A DNA stretch of 56,208 bases, taken from NCBI GenBank assembly GCA_937934275.1, contig CALHAM010000083.1, forward strand, positions 1 to 56,208, read 5' to 3'. The stretch's first letter is position 1, and each line of letters opens with the position of its first letter. Below the pieces are notes generated by a model. The model made no database searches and was not told the origin of the DNA. It saw only the letters and a program-made list of their open reading frames with translations. Position numbers and translations under genes: made by a program. This document shows, in pieces, positions 48,088 to 56,208 of the stretch. The stretch comes from an uncultured Saprospiraceae bacterium. GTDB lineage: Bacteria > Bacteroidota > Bacteroidia > Chitinophagales > Saprospiraceae.

Positions 48088-51000
48088 ATGAAACAGACCT
48101 TTACCCTTTTGCTACTGTTCCTTCTGGGTTGGAAGGCTTTAGCGCAAACCTTAACCGTTACAGGTAAGGTAACTTCAGCAGACGACGGTGAGCCGCTCAT
48201 TGGCGCTACCGTTATAGTTAAAGGTGCGAGCATCGCCGCCATCACAGATGTGGAAGGACGGTTTCGCTTAGTGGATGCACCCGCTAACGGCGTCATCGTA
48301 GTCAGTTACACGGGCTACGATCGCAAAGAGGTCCCTATTAATGGGCAAAGCGTCGTAGATGTGGTACTCTCTCAGGCCAATGTGTTGAGCGAAGTCGTAG
48401 TAACCTCGTTTGGCATTGCCCGCGACAAGAAAGTGCTGGGTTATGGTTCGCAAGCACTGTCGGCCGAAAACCTGATGCAGTCGAACCAAACCAACTTGGT
48501 GAATGCACTGCAGGGCAAAGTTGCCGGGGTGGTCATCAACAACTCTGCCGGCGCTCCCGGAGCGGGGGTCAACATCAATATCAGAGGGATCAACTCCCTG
48601 AGCGGCGACAACGACAACCAACCTATCGTTGTCGTGGATGGCATCATCATCAGCAACAACACCGACGTGGTGAGTGTGCTGCCCTCGGCCGGAAGCAATG
48701 CCGTCAATAGCAACGAGCAGTTCATGAACTCCAACCGCCTGGCCGACTTGAATTTAGACGATATTGAGAGCGTCAACATCTTGAAGGGCGCCGCTGCTAC
48801 CGCCCTCTACGGGCAACGAGCTGCTAACGGCGCACTCATCATCACCACCAAGAAAGGCAAAGAGGGGCGCACTAGCATCCGCTATAATTTTAGCTACGGC
48901 TTTGAAAATATCGACAAAGCTCCGCGCATTCAGCGCACTTATTATCAAGGTTTTAACGGTTTAGAGCGCAAGCCGCCGGCTACTGTATTTTGGCAATACG
49001 GCCCCCCTGCCCTGCCAGAAGATCGGTTCTACGACCACTTTCGCGAATTTTATGTTACTGGGAAGAACATGAACCATTCGCTGTCGTTTTCGGGCGGTAA
49101 TGCCAAGTCAACCTTCCAGTCTTCGTTTTCCTACTTGAATAGCGACGGCATTGTGGTGAACACCAATTTTAAGCGCGCTACTGCCCGTTTGGCGGCCACG
49201 CACCAAATGAGCCGGCGACTGTCTGTAGGAGCGCAAGTGAATTACAACAACAACACCCAAATTGCTCCGCCTTCGGGCGACAAATCGGTGTTTAGCTCGC
49301 TGTGGTTTTGGTCGCCTTCTTTTGACATCAACGACCACCGAAACCCCGACGGCTCGCAGAAGAACCCCTTTGCTGGCATTATCGACAACCCGCGCTACAT
49401 GGCCGAAGAAAGCCCGCAAATCTCTAAGGTTAACCGCGTATTCGGGGACATTAACCTCAACTACGAAATCCTGCCTTGGCTCAAAGCGCGCTACCAGCTT
49501 ACTGCCGACTACTACAACGACAATCGCAACCGCGTGGTAGGCCCTGACCTCGACTTGGGCACGCAAGTAGGGGGCTTCATCGTAGAGCAATCCATTGACT
49601 TCCGCGAGCTTAACTCGAACTTCTTCCTCATGGGCGACCGGCCGCTGGCCAAAAACTTGCATCTGCATTTCACATTGGGCAACGCGGTTACGGAAATTAA
49701 AAACGACTTCTTAGGTGTTCGCGGTGAGAAATTCATCGCCTCCGGCTTTTACAACATTCGCAACGCCACCAACTACTTCCCGCTGCGCGGCGGTTCGCTG
49801 CGCCGCCTGGTGGGGGTCTTTGCCGAAGCACGTTTGGAATACAGCGACTACCTGTATCTGACGCTGACGGGCCGCAACGACTGGTCTTCGACACTGCCCG
49901 AACAAAACCGCTCCTTCTTCTATCCGTCGGCGAGTTTGTCGTACATCCTGACCAATCACTTGCTGCGCGAAAACAAACTACTCAGCTACCTGAAGCTGCG
50001 CGGCTCTTGGGCTACCGTAGGTAAGGATGCCCCTCCGTATCGCATCGGCAATTATTTTTCGCCAGTGCCCGGTTTTCCCTTCGGTACGGTGGGCGGCTTC
50101 CGGCGCGACATCAACGTGGGCAACTTCAATTTGCAACCTGAATTTACGACAGAAACCGAAGTGGGCTTGGAGGCCAACCTGTTCAACAACTTCATGTCTT
50201 TGGAGGCCAACTACTTCGTGCGCGAAAGCCGCAATCAGATCTTGAGCGTGCCCATCAGCACGGCCACCGGCTATTCCAGTTACACCACTAACGCCGGCGT
50301 CATCACGAACCGCGGCATTGAACTGCTGGTGGGTTTGAACCCCATTCGAGGCCCCTTCCGTTGGAGCATTGACTTCAACTGGACGCGCCTGCGCGGCAAG
50401 GTTACCGAAATGCCCGAGGATCTAAAGACCATCACCTACGTGTCTGCTTTGGCGGGTCGAGCCGTACTGCGCGTTGAAGAAGGCGGTAGTGTGGGCGACC
50501 TTTATGGCTACGACTGGCGCCGCAACGAACAGGGACAGCCCATTATTGGGGCCAACGGCCTGCCTACGCTGGAAACGGCGAAATACGTCAAGGTGGGCAA
50601 CGCCCTGCCCGACTGGTTCGGCGGTATGAACAACACGTTCTCTTACAAGGGTTTCACCCTCAACTTCCTACTAGAAATGCGCCAGGGCGGAAATGTGGTA
50701 GACTTAGGCGAAAACAACGCCATCCGCAACGGCACCATCTGGTTCACGGAGCAACGCGATATGGTGGTGCGCTGGAAAGGCGTAACTGCCGACGGAAAAC
50801 CCAACGAAACCAATGCCATCCTCAATCAGGATACTTACCGCGCCTTTGGCATCAACGGGCACTACTCTTACGTCATCCAGGATGCCTCCTGGTTCCGCGT
50901 GCGCAACGCCACTTTGTCGTATCAACTGCCTAAGTCAGTGCTCGGTAATCGCCTCAGCTCCGTACAAGTGGGCATTACGGGGCGCAACCTGTTCCTCTCA

Positions 51001-51126
51001 ACGCCATTCCGCGGCTACGACCCCGAAGCTCTGGCTTTCGGATCAGGCAGCAACCTCATCGGTTTCACAGGGCGCAACACCCCCATCACTCGCAGTTTCA
51101 CCTTCAACCTGGCTGTAGGTTTCTAA
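48088..51126 (+). CDS. SusC/RagA family TonB-linked outer-membrane protein
   Basis: A 1012-residue TonB-dependent receptor. Signal peptide 1-19 (WKALAQ); CarboxypepD_reg-like domain (about 22-95; LTVTGKVTSADDGEPLIGATV ... YTGYDRKEV); plug domain (about 105-240) with NALQGKVAGVVINNSAGAPG, NIRGINSLSG, and the SusC signature DDIESVNILKGAAATALYGQRAANGALIITTKKG; 22-stranded barrel to the C-terminus (TRSFTFNLAVGF). It imports an oligosaccharide or peptide with its SusD partner, encoded next. No hydrolase is in the same operon, so the substrate is unknown. Confidence 0.96.
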   Translation: MKQTFTLLLLFLLGWKALAQTLTVTGKVTSADDGEPLIGATVIVKGASIAAITDVEGRFRLVDAPANGVIVVSYTGYDRKEVPINGQSVVDVVLSQANVLSEVVVTSFGIARDKKVLGYGSQALSAENLMQSNQTNLVNALQGKVAGVVINNSAGAPGAGVNINIRGINSLSGDNDNQPIVVVDGIIISNNTDVVSVLPSAGSNAVNSNEQFMNSNRLADLNLDDIESVNILKGAAATALYGQRAANGALIITTKKGKEGRTSIRYNFSYGFENIDKAPRIQRTYYQGFNGLERKPPATVFWQYGPPALPEDRFYDHFREFYVTGKNMNHSLSFSGGNAKSTFQSSFSYLNSDGIVVNTNFKRATARLAATHQMSRRLSVGAQVNYNNNTQIAPPSGDKSVFSSLWFWSPSFDINDHRNPDGSQKNPFAGIIDNPRYMAEESPQISKVNRVFGDINLNYEILPWLKARYQLTADYYNDNRNRVVGPDLDLGTQVGGFIVEQSIDFRELNSNFFLMGDRPLAKNLHLHFTLGNAVTEIKNDFLGVRGEKFIASGFYNIRNATNYFPLRGGSLRRLVGVFAEARLEYSDYLYLTLTGRNDWSSTLPEQNRSFFYPSASLSYILTNHLLRENKLLSYLKLRGSWATVGKDAPPYRIGNYFSPVPGFPFGTVGGFRRDINVGNFNLQPEFTTETEVGLEANLFNNFMSLEANYFVRESRNQILSVPISTATGYSSYTTNAGVITNRGIELLVGLNPIRGPFRWSIDFNWTRLRGKVTEMPEDLKTITYVSALAGRAVLRVEEGGSVGDLYGYDWRRNEQGQPIIGANGLPTLETAKYVKVGNALPDWFGGMNNTFSYKGFTLNFLLEMRQGGNVVDLGENNAIRNGTIWFTEQRDMVVRWKGVTADGKPNETNAILNQDTYRAFGINGHYSYVIQDASWFRVRNATLSYQLPKSVLGNRLSSVQVGITGRNLFLSTPFRGYDPEALAFGSGSNLIGFTGRNTPITRSFTFNLAVGF

Positions 51127-51161
51127 CCTATCTGTCGTACTATTCTAAAATGCTGACGATT

Positions 51162-52616
51162 ATGAAAAAAATATCTGTCTATAACTTTTGGCTTATTGCC
51201 CTACTGGCGCTGGTGCTGGGTAGTTGTAAAAGCTTCCTGGGGGACGATGTCAACATAGACCCTAACCGCACCAGCGATGCTCCGCTGAACACACTGACGC
51301 CCACCATTATGTTCTATTCGGCGGAGGGCACGCAAAAAGCTGCCGTGGTAGTCAACTCTTACGTCCAACACATCGGCAGCGTAACGGCAGGCGGTTTCGA
51401 TGCGCAAAACCGAAACACCTTCGGAGGCACCTGGGACGACATCTACTTGAGCATCATCCCCAATGCCAATGAAATCATCAAAAAGGCGCGAGCCAGCGAA
51501 TCTCCTCACTACGCCGGCATTGCTAAGGTTGTTTTGGCCTACAACTTAGGGCTGGGCACCTCGCTATGGGAGAACATTCCGTACAAAGAGGCCGACAACC
51601 AACTGACCAACCTGCAACCGGCCTACGATGCACAAGAGAGTATTTACGCTGATATCCTGCGCCTGCTGGACGAAGCCATCGCCGACCTAAGCAGCCCGAC
51701 CACCGTCTTCAAACCCGGAGCTGACGACCTCATCTACAAGGGCGATGTGGCCAAATGGGCCAAATTAGCCCACAGTCTGAAGGCCCGCTATCTGCTTCAC
51801 CTCGCCAAAAAGCGCGGCCCAGGAACTTATGCAGAGATTCTGGCCGAACTCAGCCAAGGCATAAGCGCCAACAGCGAGGACTTTCAGCTGGTCTACAACG
51901 ACCGCAACCTCAGCCGCTGGCACCAAGTAGCCCTGGCCAATAATACGGGCAATTTCACGACTAACTTTAGCGCTACCTTCATCAACCTGATGAACGGAAC
52001 GATTCAGGGAGTTGTGGACCCGCGCCTGCCTCTGCACGCCTTTAAAACCGCAGCAGCCGACAGCGTGTACTACGGCATGAACCCCGGCGCCGCTTCGGGG
52101 GCTAACGTCCGATACAACAACGGCACGGTCTTCTTTGGCTGGCAATTTGCCCAAAATGCCCCCTTGCAGATGCTCACGTACTCAGAGTGCAAATTCATCG
52201 AGGCCGAGGTGCGCATCTTGCAAAACGGAGGCGTACCAACGCCCGAGGCCTATGCCGCCTATCAGGAGGGTATCCGCGCCAACATGGCTAAAATGGGAGT
52301 GGCTACCGCCGACATCAATGCCTTCCTTTCCCATCCCAGCATCAACGTCGGCGCAGGCAATCTGACGCTGAGCAACGTCATAACGGAAAAATACAAAGCC
52401 CTCTTCCTCAACCCAGAGGCCTGGAACGACTTGCGCCGTTACGACTACAGCGACACCATCTTGCCCGGCTTAGCCTTGCCGGCCAACCACAACCCCGACC
52501 TAGGTGGACAGTGGATCCAGCGCGGTCACTACCCCGACTCAGAGGCTGCTCGAAACGCCGATAACGTAGCGCGCAACACCAAAGACCTCAACGTCAAGAT
52601 GTGGATCTTCGAATAA
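51162..52616 (+). CDS. SusD/RagB family outer-membrane lipoprotein
   Basis: A 484-residue surface lipoprotein that caps the SusC channel. The signal region ends ALVLGSCKSFLGDD, with C22 lipidated, followed by VNIDPNRTSDAPLNTLTPTIMFYSAEG, typical of the SusD-like_2 group. The all-helical TPR-type scaffold continues (AYNLGLGTSLWENIPYKEA, YADILRLLDEAIADL, KWAKLAHSLKARYLLHLA) and the C-terminus has ITEKYKALFLNPEAWNDLRRYDYS. ATG 51162 (MKKISVYNF) is preferred to ATG 51150. It follows susC after 35 nt. Confidence 0.94.
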   Translation: MKKISVYNFWLIALLALVLGSCKSFLGDDVNIDPNRTSDAPLNTLTPTIMFYSAEGTQKAAVVVNSYVQHIGSVTAGGFDAQNRNTFGGTWDDIYLSIIPNANEIIKKARASESPHYAGIAKVVLAYNLGLGTSLWENIPYKEADNQLTNLQPAYDAQESIYADILRLLDEAIADLSSPTTVFKPGADDLIYKGDVAKWAKLAHSLKARYLLHLAKKRGPGTYAEILAELSQGISANSEDFQLVYNDRNLSRWHQVALANNTGNFTTNFSATFINLMNGTIQGVVDPRLPLHAFKTAAADSVYYGMNPGAASGANVRYNNGTVFFGWQFAQNAPLQMLTYSECKFIEAEVRILQNGGVPTPEAYAAYQEGIRANMAKMGVATADINAFLSHPSINVGAGNLTLSNVITEKYKALFLNPEAWNDLRRYDYSDTILPGLALPANHNPDLGGQWIQRGHYPDSEAARNADNVARNTKDLNVKMWIFE

Positions 52617-52647
52617 AGCACCTCACCCACTTAAAAATTCAGTCGTC

Positions 52648-53091
52648 ATGAAACAATACAGCTATCTGCTCTCCCTCGCGCTCCTCTGTTTAGTGCTGAG
52701 CGCTTGTTACAAAGAGAAAAACCCGAATGAAGACAACTTCGAAATCATCGGCAGTGTACCGCAAGTTTCGGAGCTGAGGCCTTCGACTACTGCCCCTACC
52801 GCAGGCTCAATCATCGAACTGACGGTGAAACTCAGTTATGTCAACACAACGGTGAAAGAACTAAACTTTTACCAGCGCATCGGCAGCTCAGGAGCGTATT
52901 CCTTCTTGAAGACAGAACCTTTCACGCCCAACTTTGTGGCTGAGGAGCGCGTACACGTAGTGAACGTGCCTTACGAAGTGCCTAACGAACCCAACAAAGC
53001 CTTCAGCCTGCAAGTAGAAGCCGTTACAACAGACGGCCTGGCGTCTGTCCGGCGCACGATGACGCCTACCAACGTTACCATAAAGCCCTGA
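52648..53091 (+). CDS. Small lipoprotein of the susCD operon
   Basis: A 147-residue lipoprotein. MKQYSYLLSLALLCLVLSAC ends in the lipobox, C20. The mature part is a single beta-sandwich-like domain (SELRPSTTAPTAGSIIELTVKLSYVNTTVKELNFYQRIG ...) of a size and position suggesting a SusE/SusF-like or Ig-like surface accessory of the SusCD pair; no named family is recognised. It starts 31 nt after susD and is followed by a terminator, so it is the last gene of the operon. Confidence 0.7.
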   Translation: MKQYSYLLSLALLCLVLSACYKEKNPNEDNFEIIGSVPQVSELRPSTTAPTAGSIIELTVKLSYVNTTVKELNFYQRIGSSGAYSFLKTEPFTPNFVAEERVHVVNVPYEVPNEPNKAFSLQVEAVTTDGLASVRRTMTPTNVTIKP

Positions 53092-53113
53092 CGAATAGCC
53101 CTCTACAAAGAGA

Positions 53114-53163
53114 AACGGCGGAGCACGAGGTTATTTAGCCAAGTGCTTCGCCGTTCTTTCTTT
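53114..53163 (+). terminator. Intrinsic terminator of the susCD operon
   Basis: A 13-bp stem AACGGCGGAGCAC / GTGCTTCGCCGTT (one wobble), 16-nt loop, then CTTTCTTTC. It lies 22 nt past the lipoprotein stop. Confidence 0.75.
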
Positions 53164-53259
53164 CGCACTTTGCCCAAAGGCGCGGCTGTTTATCGGTGCC
53201 GTTTCATGAGCATTTAGGCACATGTTCGCCGTTGCAGGGCAAGAAGAAGAAGGCCGTCC

Positions 53260-54114
53260 TTAAGGCATGTAAGCGTCGTCATAGCGGTACAGTTCGAGAC
53301 TCTCAATCAGGGCGATGAGCCTTCTTGCGTAAGTGGTGTCAGAGGAGTAACCGGCCTTTTGCAACCCCTGCGCCCAAGCGCGGTAATCGGTCGGATCCAA
53401 TTTGAACAGAGTGCTGTAGCGCTTGTCGTGCTTAAGCCGCTGGCTGTTCGCGCGATAGCTGCTCCAGGCATTGTCGTAGCGCACGAAGAAATCCTTGTGC
53501 GAGCTACCGGTGAAGTTGGTACAGTGGCCGCGTCTACAGGTTTTGGAAAAACACTTGATGCCGAAGTGATTATTGACTTTGCTGGCCCAGGGGCTATCGC
53601 CAGCGTTGCTCTCCAACAGCCCTTGCGCTAAGATGATGCTGGCCGGAATGCCAAAGCGCTGCATTTCGGCTTCGGCAATGGGGGCGAAGCGCTCGATGTA
53701 GGCTCGGCACCGTTCGAGTGACCGCCTTACCTCATCTGGAGCGCAGCCGTTCCGATGCGCGAAATCAGGGTCAATGGCAAACCGCGTATGGCCCTTGACG
53801 TGGTCGGGCAGTGTAACGGAGGCCGGCGGAGCCTTTCTCTTAGGCGAGGTCGTCGCTCGAACAGCAGGCGCCGAAGGCACGGCCGCCTCCGAAAGCGAAG
53901 CAGCGGCAGCCCGGGCTACAGGCGCCGGCAAGGCAGCAGGCACCGCCGAGGAGCCGTAGTTCAACTGAATAGAAATGCGATCGGTCCACACTAGATACAG
54001 CAGCGCAAGCAACACCAAGCATTTCCAAAGAAGCGCGTCGTTTTTGGCTGTAGCTGCCTCTGGGGCACGCGCCATGCGCCCGACGCTGGCGCTCGTGGAG
54101 GACGTGTTTTGCAT
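53260..54114 (-). CDS. Membrane-anchored glucosaminidase domain protein
   Basis: A 284-residue protein. A cytoplasmic N-terminus (1-28) precedes one TM helix (about 29-44; WKCLVLLALLYLVW), an Ala/Pro-rich periplasmic linker (55-100) and a glucosaminidase domain (about 135-280; PF01832, FlgJ C-domain-like) with E168 in AQGLLESNAGDSPWASKVNNHFGIKC as the probable catalytic acid. Three cysteines at 188, 193 and 198 may form a disulfide or bind metal. Predicted to cleave peptidoglycan beta-1,4 bonds. Divergent from the GlcNAc kinase gene across a 244-nt region. Confidence 0.87.
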   Translation of the reverse strand: MQNTSSTSASVGRMARAPEAATAKNDALLWKCLVLLALLYLVWTDRISIQLNYGSSAVPAALPAPVARAAAASLSEAAVPSAPAVRATTSPKRKAPPASVTLPDHVKGHTRFAIDPDFAHRNGCAPDEVRRSLERCRAYIERFAPIAEAEMQRFGIPASIILAQGLLESNAGDSPWASKVNNHFGIKCFSKTCRRGHCTNFTGSSHKDFFVRYDNAWSSYRANSQRLKHDKRYSTLFKLDPTDYRAWAQGLQKAGYSSDTTYARRLIALIESLELYRYDDAYMP

Positions 54115-54213
54115 ACCTAAACTTTTTTTGTTTTAAAGTGACACGCAAATAAACAAAATGTTTTAAAAACAGCTGCAACATTCCGACCACTTTTTTTGAG
54201 GATCCCTTCGTTT

Positions 54214-54225
54214 AGCGGCGCCGCT
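54214..54225. promoter_or_regulatory. 12-bp palindrome next to the first GlcNAc-kinase -7 box
   Basis: AGCGGCGCCGCT, a perfect palindrome ending 1 nt before TATTTTTG (54227-54234). Position in the promoter spacer suggests a repressor or activator site. Confidence 0.4.
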
Positions 54226-54226
54226 C

Positions 54227-54234
54227 TATTTTTG
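54227..54234 (+). promoter_or_regulatory. First candidate -7 box for GlcNAc kinase
   Basis: Exact TATTTTTG followed by C. Two small dyads (54239-54263 and 54268-54286) lie downstream in the would-be leader, 124 nt before the ATG. Confidence 0.45.
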
Positions 54235-54267
54235 CTCCGCCCCTCGTCCCCTTGGAGAGGGGCATAC

Positions 54268-54294
54268 TTGCCGCGAGTAGCGGCAATATTTTTG
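54268..54294 (+). promoter_or_regulatory. Dyad plus second -7 box for GlcNAc kinase
   Basis: A perfect 7-bp inverted repeat TTGCCGC-GAGTA-GCGGCAA (54268-54286) is followed at once by TATTTTTG (54287-54294), an exact -7 box 64 nt before the ATG. The same hairpin with T-rich tail could instead act as a terminator for transcripts from the first box. Confidence 0.45.
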
Positions 54295-54358
54295 TGAAAA
54301 TCGCCCAAAAACGTTCATTTCACCCATTTTTTACGCACCCTTTGCACGCTTTGCTATC

Positions 54359-55207
54359 ATGGACATCGTTGCCGATTGCGGCTCCACGAAATGCGACTGG
54401 CTCTTGGTGAGGGGCGGTCGAGACCGAGACGTCGTCAACACTCAGGGGTTCAGCCCTTTTTTTCACACCACTTCCGAAATTGAAGACATCTTACGCACCC
54501 AGTTGCTGCCCAAATTGCCGGCGTTACCAGAAGTGAGGCGCCTATGGTTTTACGGCACAGGCGTACATGACGCTGATCGGGCGGCTGTTGTGCTGCACGC
54601 TCTTCAGGCTGTTTTTCCAGGGGCCGCCATCGAAGTAGAGCACGATTTATTAGGCGCTGCGCGCGCCACATGCCAGCGCAGTGCAGGCATTGCGTGCATC
54701 TTGGGCACTGGTTCGAACAGCTGCTACTACGACGGTGCCCAGATTGTGGACAATGTGCCTTCTCTGGGCTGGCTGCTGGGCGATGAGGGCAGCGGTACGC
54801 ATTTAGGTAAGGCGCTGCTGCGGGCGTGGTTCTACCGCGAGTTACCCGCCGACTTGCACAGCGCATTCGACGCGGAGCACCCCGAAGGGCCTACTGCTAT
54901 CAAGAACCGCGTTTACGAAAAGGGAGGTAATGCCTATATTGCTACTTTCACCAAATTTTTGGGTGCCCACCTACAGCATCCTTTCGTCCGCCGCTTAGTG
55001 GCTGAATGTCTTGGCGAGTTTCTGGATCGCCACGTGCGCAAATACAGCGGCTGCCAACACGTGCCCATACACTTTGTCGGAGCGGTGGCTCATCATTTTA
55101 GTGAAATTCTCTTAGAATGTCTGCGCGAACGCAAGATGCAGCCCGGCGTTTTAATGCGTAATCCCATTTACGCTTTAGGAGAGTATCACCTGCCCTTCAC
55201 CGATTAA
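54359..55207 (+). CDS. N-acetylglucosamine kinase (BadF/BadG ATPase family)
   Basis: A 282-residue ASKHA-fold kinase phosphorylating GlcNAc (or MurNAc) at O6. The phosphate-1 loop is VADCGSTKCDWLLV, the second nucleotide motif is CILGTGSNSCYYDG, followed by LGWLLGDEGSGTHLGKALLRAWF; the adenosine motif is near HFVGAVAHHFSEIL. In Bacteroidota this gene is usually near pfkA, as here (30 nt gap, same strand). With murQ and a glucosaminidase in the window it could feed recycled cell-wall sugars into metabolism; a MurNAc preference cannot be excluded. Confidence 0.88.
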   Translation: MDIVADCGSTKCDWLLVRGGRDRDVVNTQGFSPFFHTTSEIEDILRTQLLPKLPALPEVRRLWFYGTGVHDADRAAVVLHALQAVFPGAAIEVEHDLLGAARATCQRSAGIACILGTGSNSCYYDGAQIVDNVPSLGWLLGDEGSGTHLGKALLRAWFYRELPADLHSAFDAEHPEGPTAIKNRVYEKGGNAYIATFTKFLGAHLQHPFVRRLVAECLGEFLDRHVRKYSGCQHVPIHFVGAVAHHFSEILLECLRERKMQPGVLMRNPIYALGEYHLPFTD

Positions 55208-55237
55208 ACCGCTATTGCGAGGCTCACTTTTCGAACT

Positions 55238-56208
55238 ATGAAAGACATTAAACGCATTGCGGTTTTTACCTCCGGCGGCGATGCGCCGGGCATGAATGCC
55301 GCCATTCGCGCCATTGTGCGCAATGCGCTATACAACAACTTGCACATCTTTGGCATTCACCGCGGCTATCAAGGCATGATCGAGGGCCAAATTCGCCGTT
55401 TGGAAACATCCGATGTCAGCAACATCATCCACCGGGGCGGCACCATGCTTAAGACGGCTCGCTGCCCGGAATTTTTGACTCCTGAAGGTCGCAAGCGCGC
55501 CTACGAAAACCTGCTTTACAACGACATTGACGCCCTGATTGCCATTGGCGGCAACGGCACGCTGAGCGGCGCGCTCCAGTTTAGCCGCGAATTTCCGGAT
55601 ATCGCTGTGGTTGGTTTACCCGGCACCATAGATAACGACTTGTACGGCACTGACTTTTCCATTGGTTTCGACACTGCCGTAAACACGGCCATGCAAGCAG
55701 TCGATCGCATTCGCGACACGGCGGACTCGCACAACCGGCTATTCTTTGTTGAAGTTATGGGGCGCCATTCGGGCTACATTGCACTGCATACCGGCATTGC
55801 GGGCGGCGCAGGCGGGGTCATCATTCCGGAAGAGGACATGAACTTTGAGGACTTAGTCAAGTTGCTCAAACGCGGCACAGCTCGCAAGAAGCTGTTTAGC
55901 ATTGTCATCGTGGCGGAGCAAAGCCGCATGGGTAATGTGTACACCTTGGCGGAGCAGGTAGCCCAGCGCGTTGAGGAGTACGACGACGTTCGCGTAACGG
56001 TCATCGGACACCTTCAACGCGGAGGCTCTCCTTCCGCCTTTGACCGCGTGCTGGCGAGTGTGCTGGGCTTCCACGCTATCGAGGCATTGCTGTCGGGTCA
56101 AACAGGGGTTATGGTCGGTATTAGGAACAACCAAATACACTTCACGCCCTTCGAAGAGGCCATCTCCAAGCCCAAGAAGCCGGGAAAAGACCTGCTTCGC
56201 ATGGCGCA
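55238..56208 (+). CDS. pfkA: 6-phosphofructokinase (3' end beyond window)
   Basis: The first 323 codons of ATP-type phosphofructokinase; the gene leaves the window near its end. Motifs: FTSGGDAPGMNAAIRAIVR, RGYQGMIEG, GGTMLKTARC, GTIDNDLYGTDFSIGFDTA with the catalytic aspartate D132 and MGRHSGYIAL. At the Mg-ATP loop most PfkA proteins have GGDG; this one has GGNGT (N106), while G107, which marks ATP over PPi use, is kept. ATG 55238 (MKDIKRIAVF) is the natural start, 30 nt after the GlcNAc kinase. Confidence 0.95.
   Translation, partial: MKDIKRIAVFTSGGDAPGMNAAIRAIVRNALYNNLHIFGIHRGYQGMIEGQIRRLETSDVSNIIHRGGTMLKTARCPEFLTPEGRKRAYENLLYNDIDALIAIGGNGTLSGALQFSREFPDIAVVGLPGTIDNDLYGTDFSIGFDTAVNTAMQAVDRIRDTADSHNRLFFVEVMGRHSGYIALHTGIAGGAGGVIIPEEDMNFEDLVKLLKRGTARKKLFSIVIVAEQSRMGNVYTLAEQVAQRVEEYDDVRVTVIGHLQRGGSPSAFDRVLASVLGFHAIEALLSGQTGVMVGIRNNQIHFTPFEEAISKPKKPGKDLLRMA

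Overview
This window is chromosomal DNA of a Bacteroidota bacterium, most like the Saprospiria/Chitinophagia side of the phylum (genus not resolved). The evidence is the lineage-typical families: SusC/SusD, T9SS type A C-terminal sorting domains, GLPGLI, DUF4290, DUF4270, DUF5362, choice-of-anchor B, a SMUG2-type glycosylase and the LptE - small protein - SecG string. Many genes also have TAnnTTTG (-7) boxes upstream, the housekeeping promoter signature of the phylum. GC is moderate to high. I see no transposase, integrase, CRISPR array, rRNA or obvious recent insertion; most of the window reads as core genome.

Layout: 1-4646 (-): clpS (cut by the window edge), peroxiredoxin, FeS-type photolyase, an unknown anchored protein, SMUG2-like glycosylase and a small CarboxypepD_reg-like exported protein. 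5014-11608 (+): outer-membrane beta-barrel, GLPGLI protein, proline-rich thioredoxin, aroC and a LOG-family protein. 11675-19106: a P-type cation ATPase (+) flanked by two T9SS cargo genes (-). 19349-30541 (-): DUF4290, glmS, DUF4270, a half-length glycogen-synthase-like protein, carB with a leader ORF, NdpA-like protein, alkaline phosphatase and lolD. 30684-34238 (+): glycosyltransferase, GDP-mannose 3,5-epimerase and murQ. 34228-35513 (-): lpxK and tRNA-Phe. 35714-40213 (+): MtfA-like protein, recO, two FkbM methyltransferases and two related small membrane proteins. 40223-44317 (-): a GH13-GH31 fusion. 44562-53091 (+): guaA, lptE, TPR-like protein, secG, then susC, susD and a small lipoprotein. 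53260-54114 (-): glucosaminidase. 54359-56208 (+): N-acetylglucosamine kinase and pfkA (cut by the window edge).

Shared themes are cell envelope and amino-sugar metabolism (glmS, murQ, GlcNAc kinase, glucosaminidase, lpxK, lptE, lolD), polymer uptake and digestion (SusCD, GH13-GH31) and DNA repair (photolyase, SMUG2, recO).

I did not find one clearly new multi-gene system. The observations most worth following are: a 31-codon basic leader ORF containing an intrinsic terminator hairpin and overlapping the carB start (possible attenuator); the GH13-GH31 double hydrolase; two -7 boxes each preceded by a GC-rich dyad upstream of the GlcNAc kinase; a set of promoters whose -7 box lies only 7-9 nt from the start codon; and several proteins with changed key residues (PfkA GGNGT, MtfA-like HEYAK, altered cation site in the P-type ATPase). 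All functional statements rest on reading the sequence and recalling families; no database search was possible.
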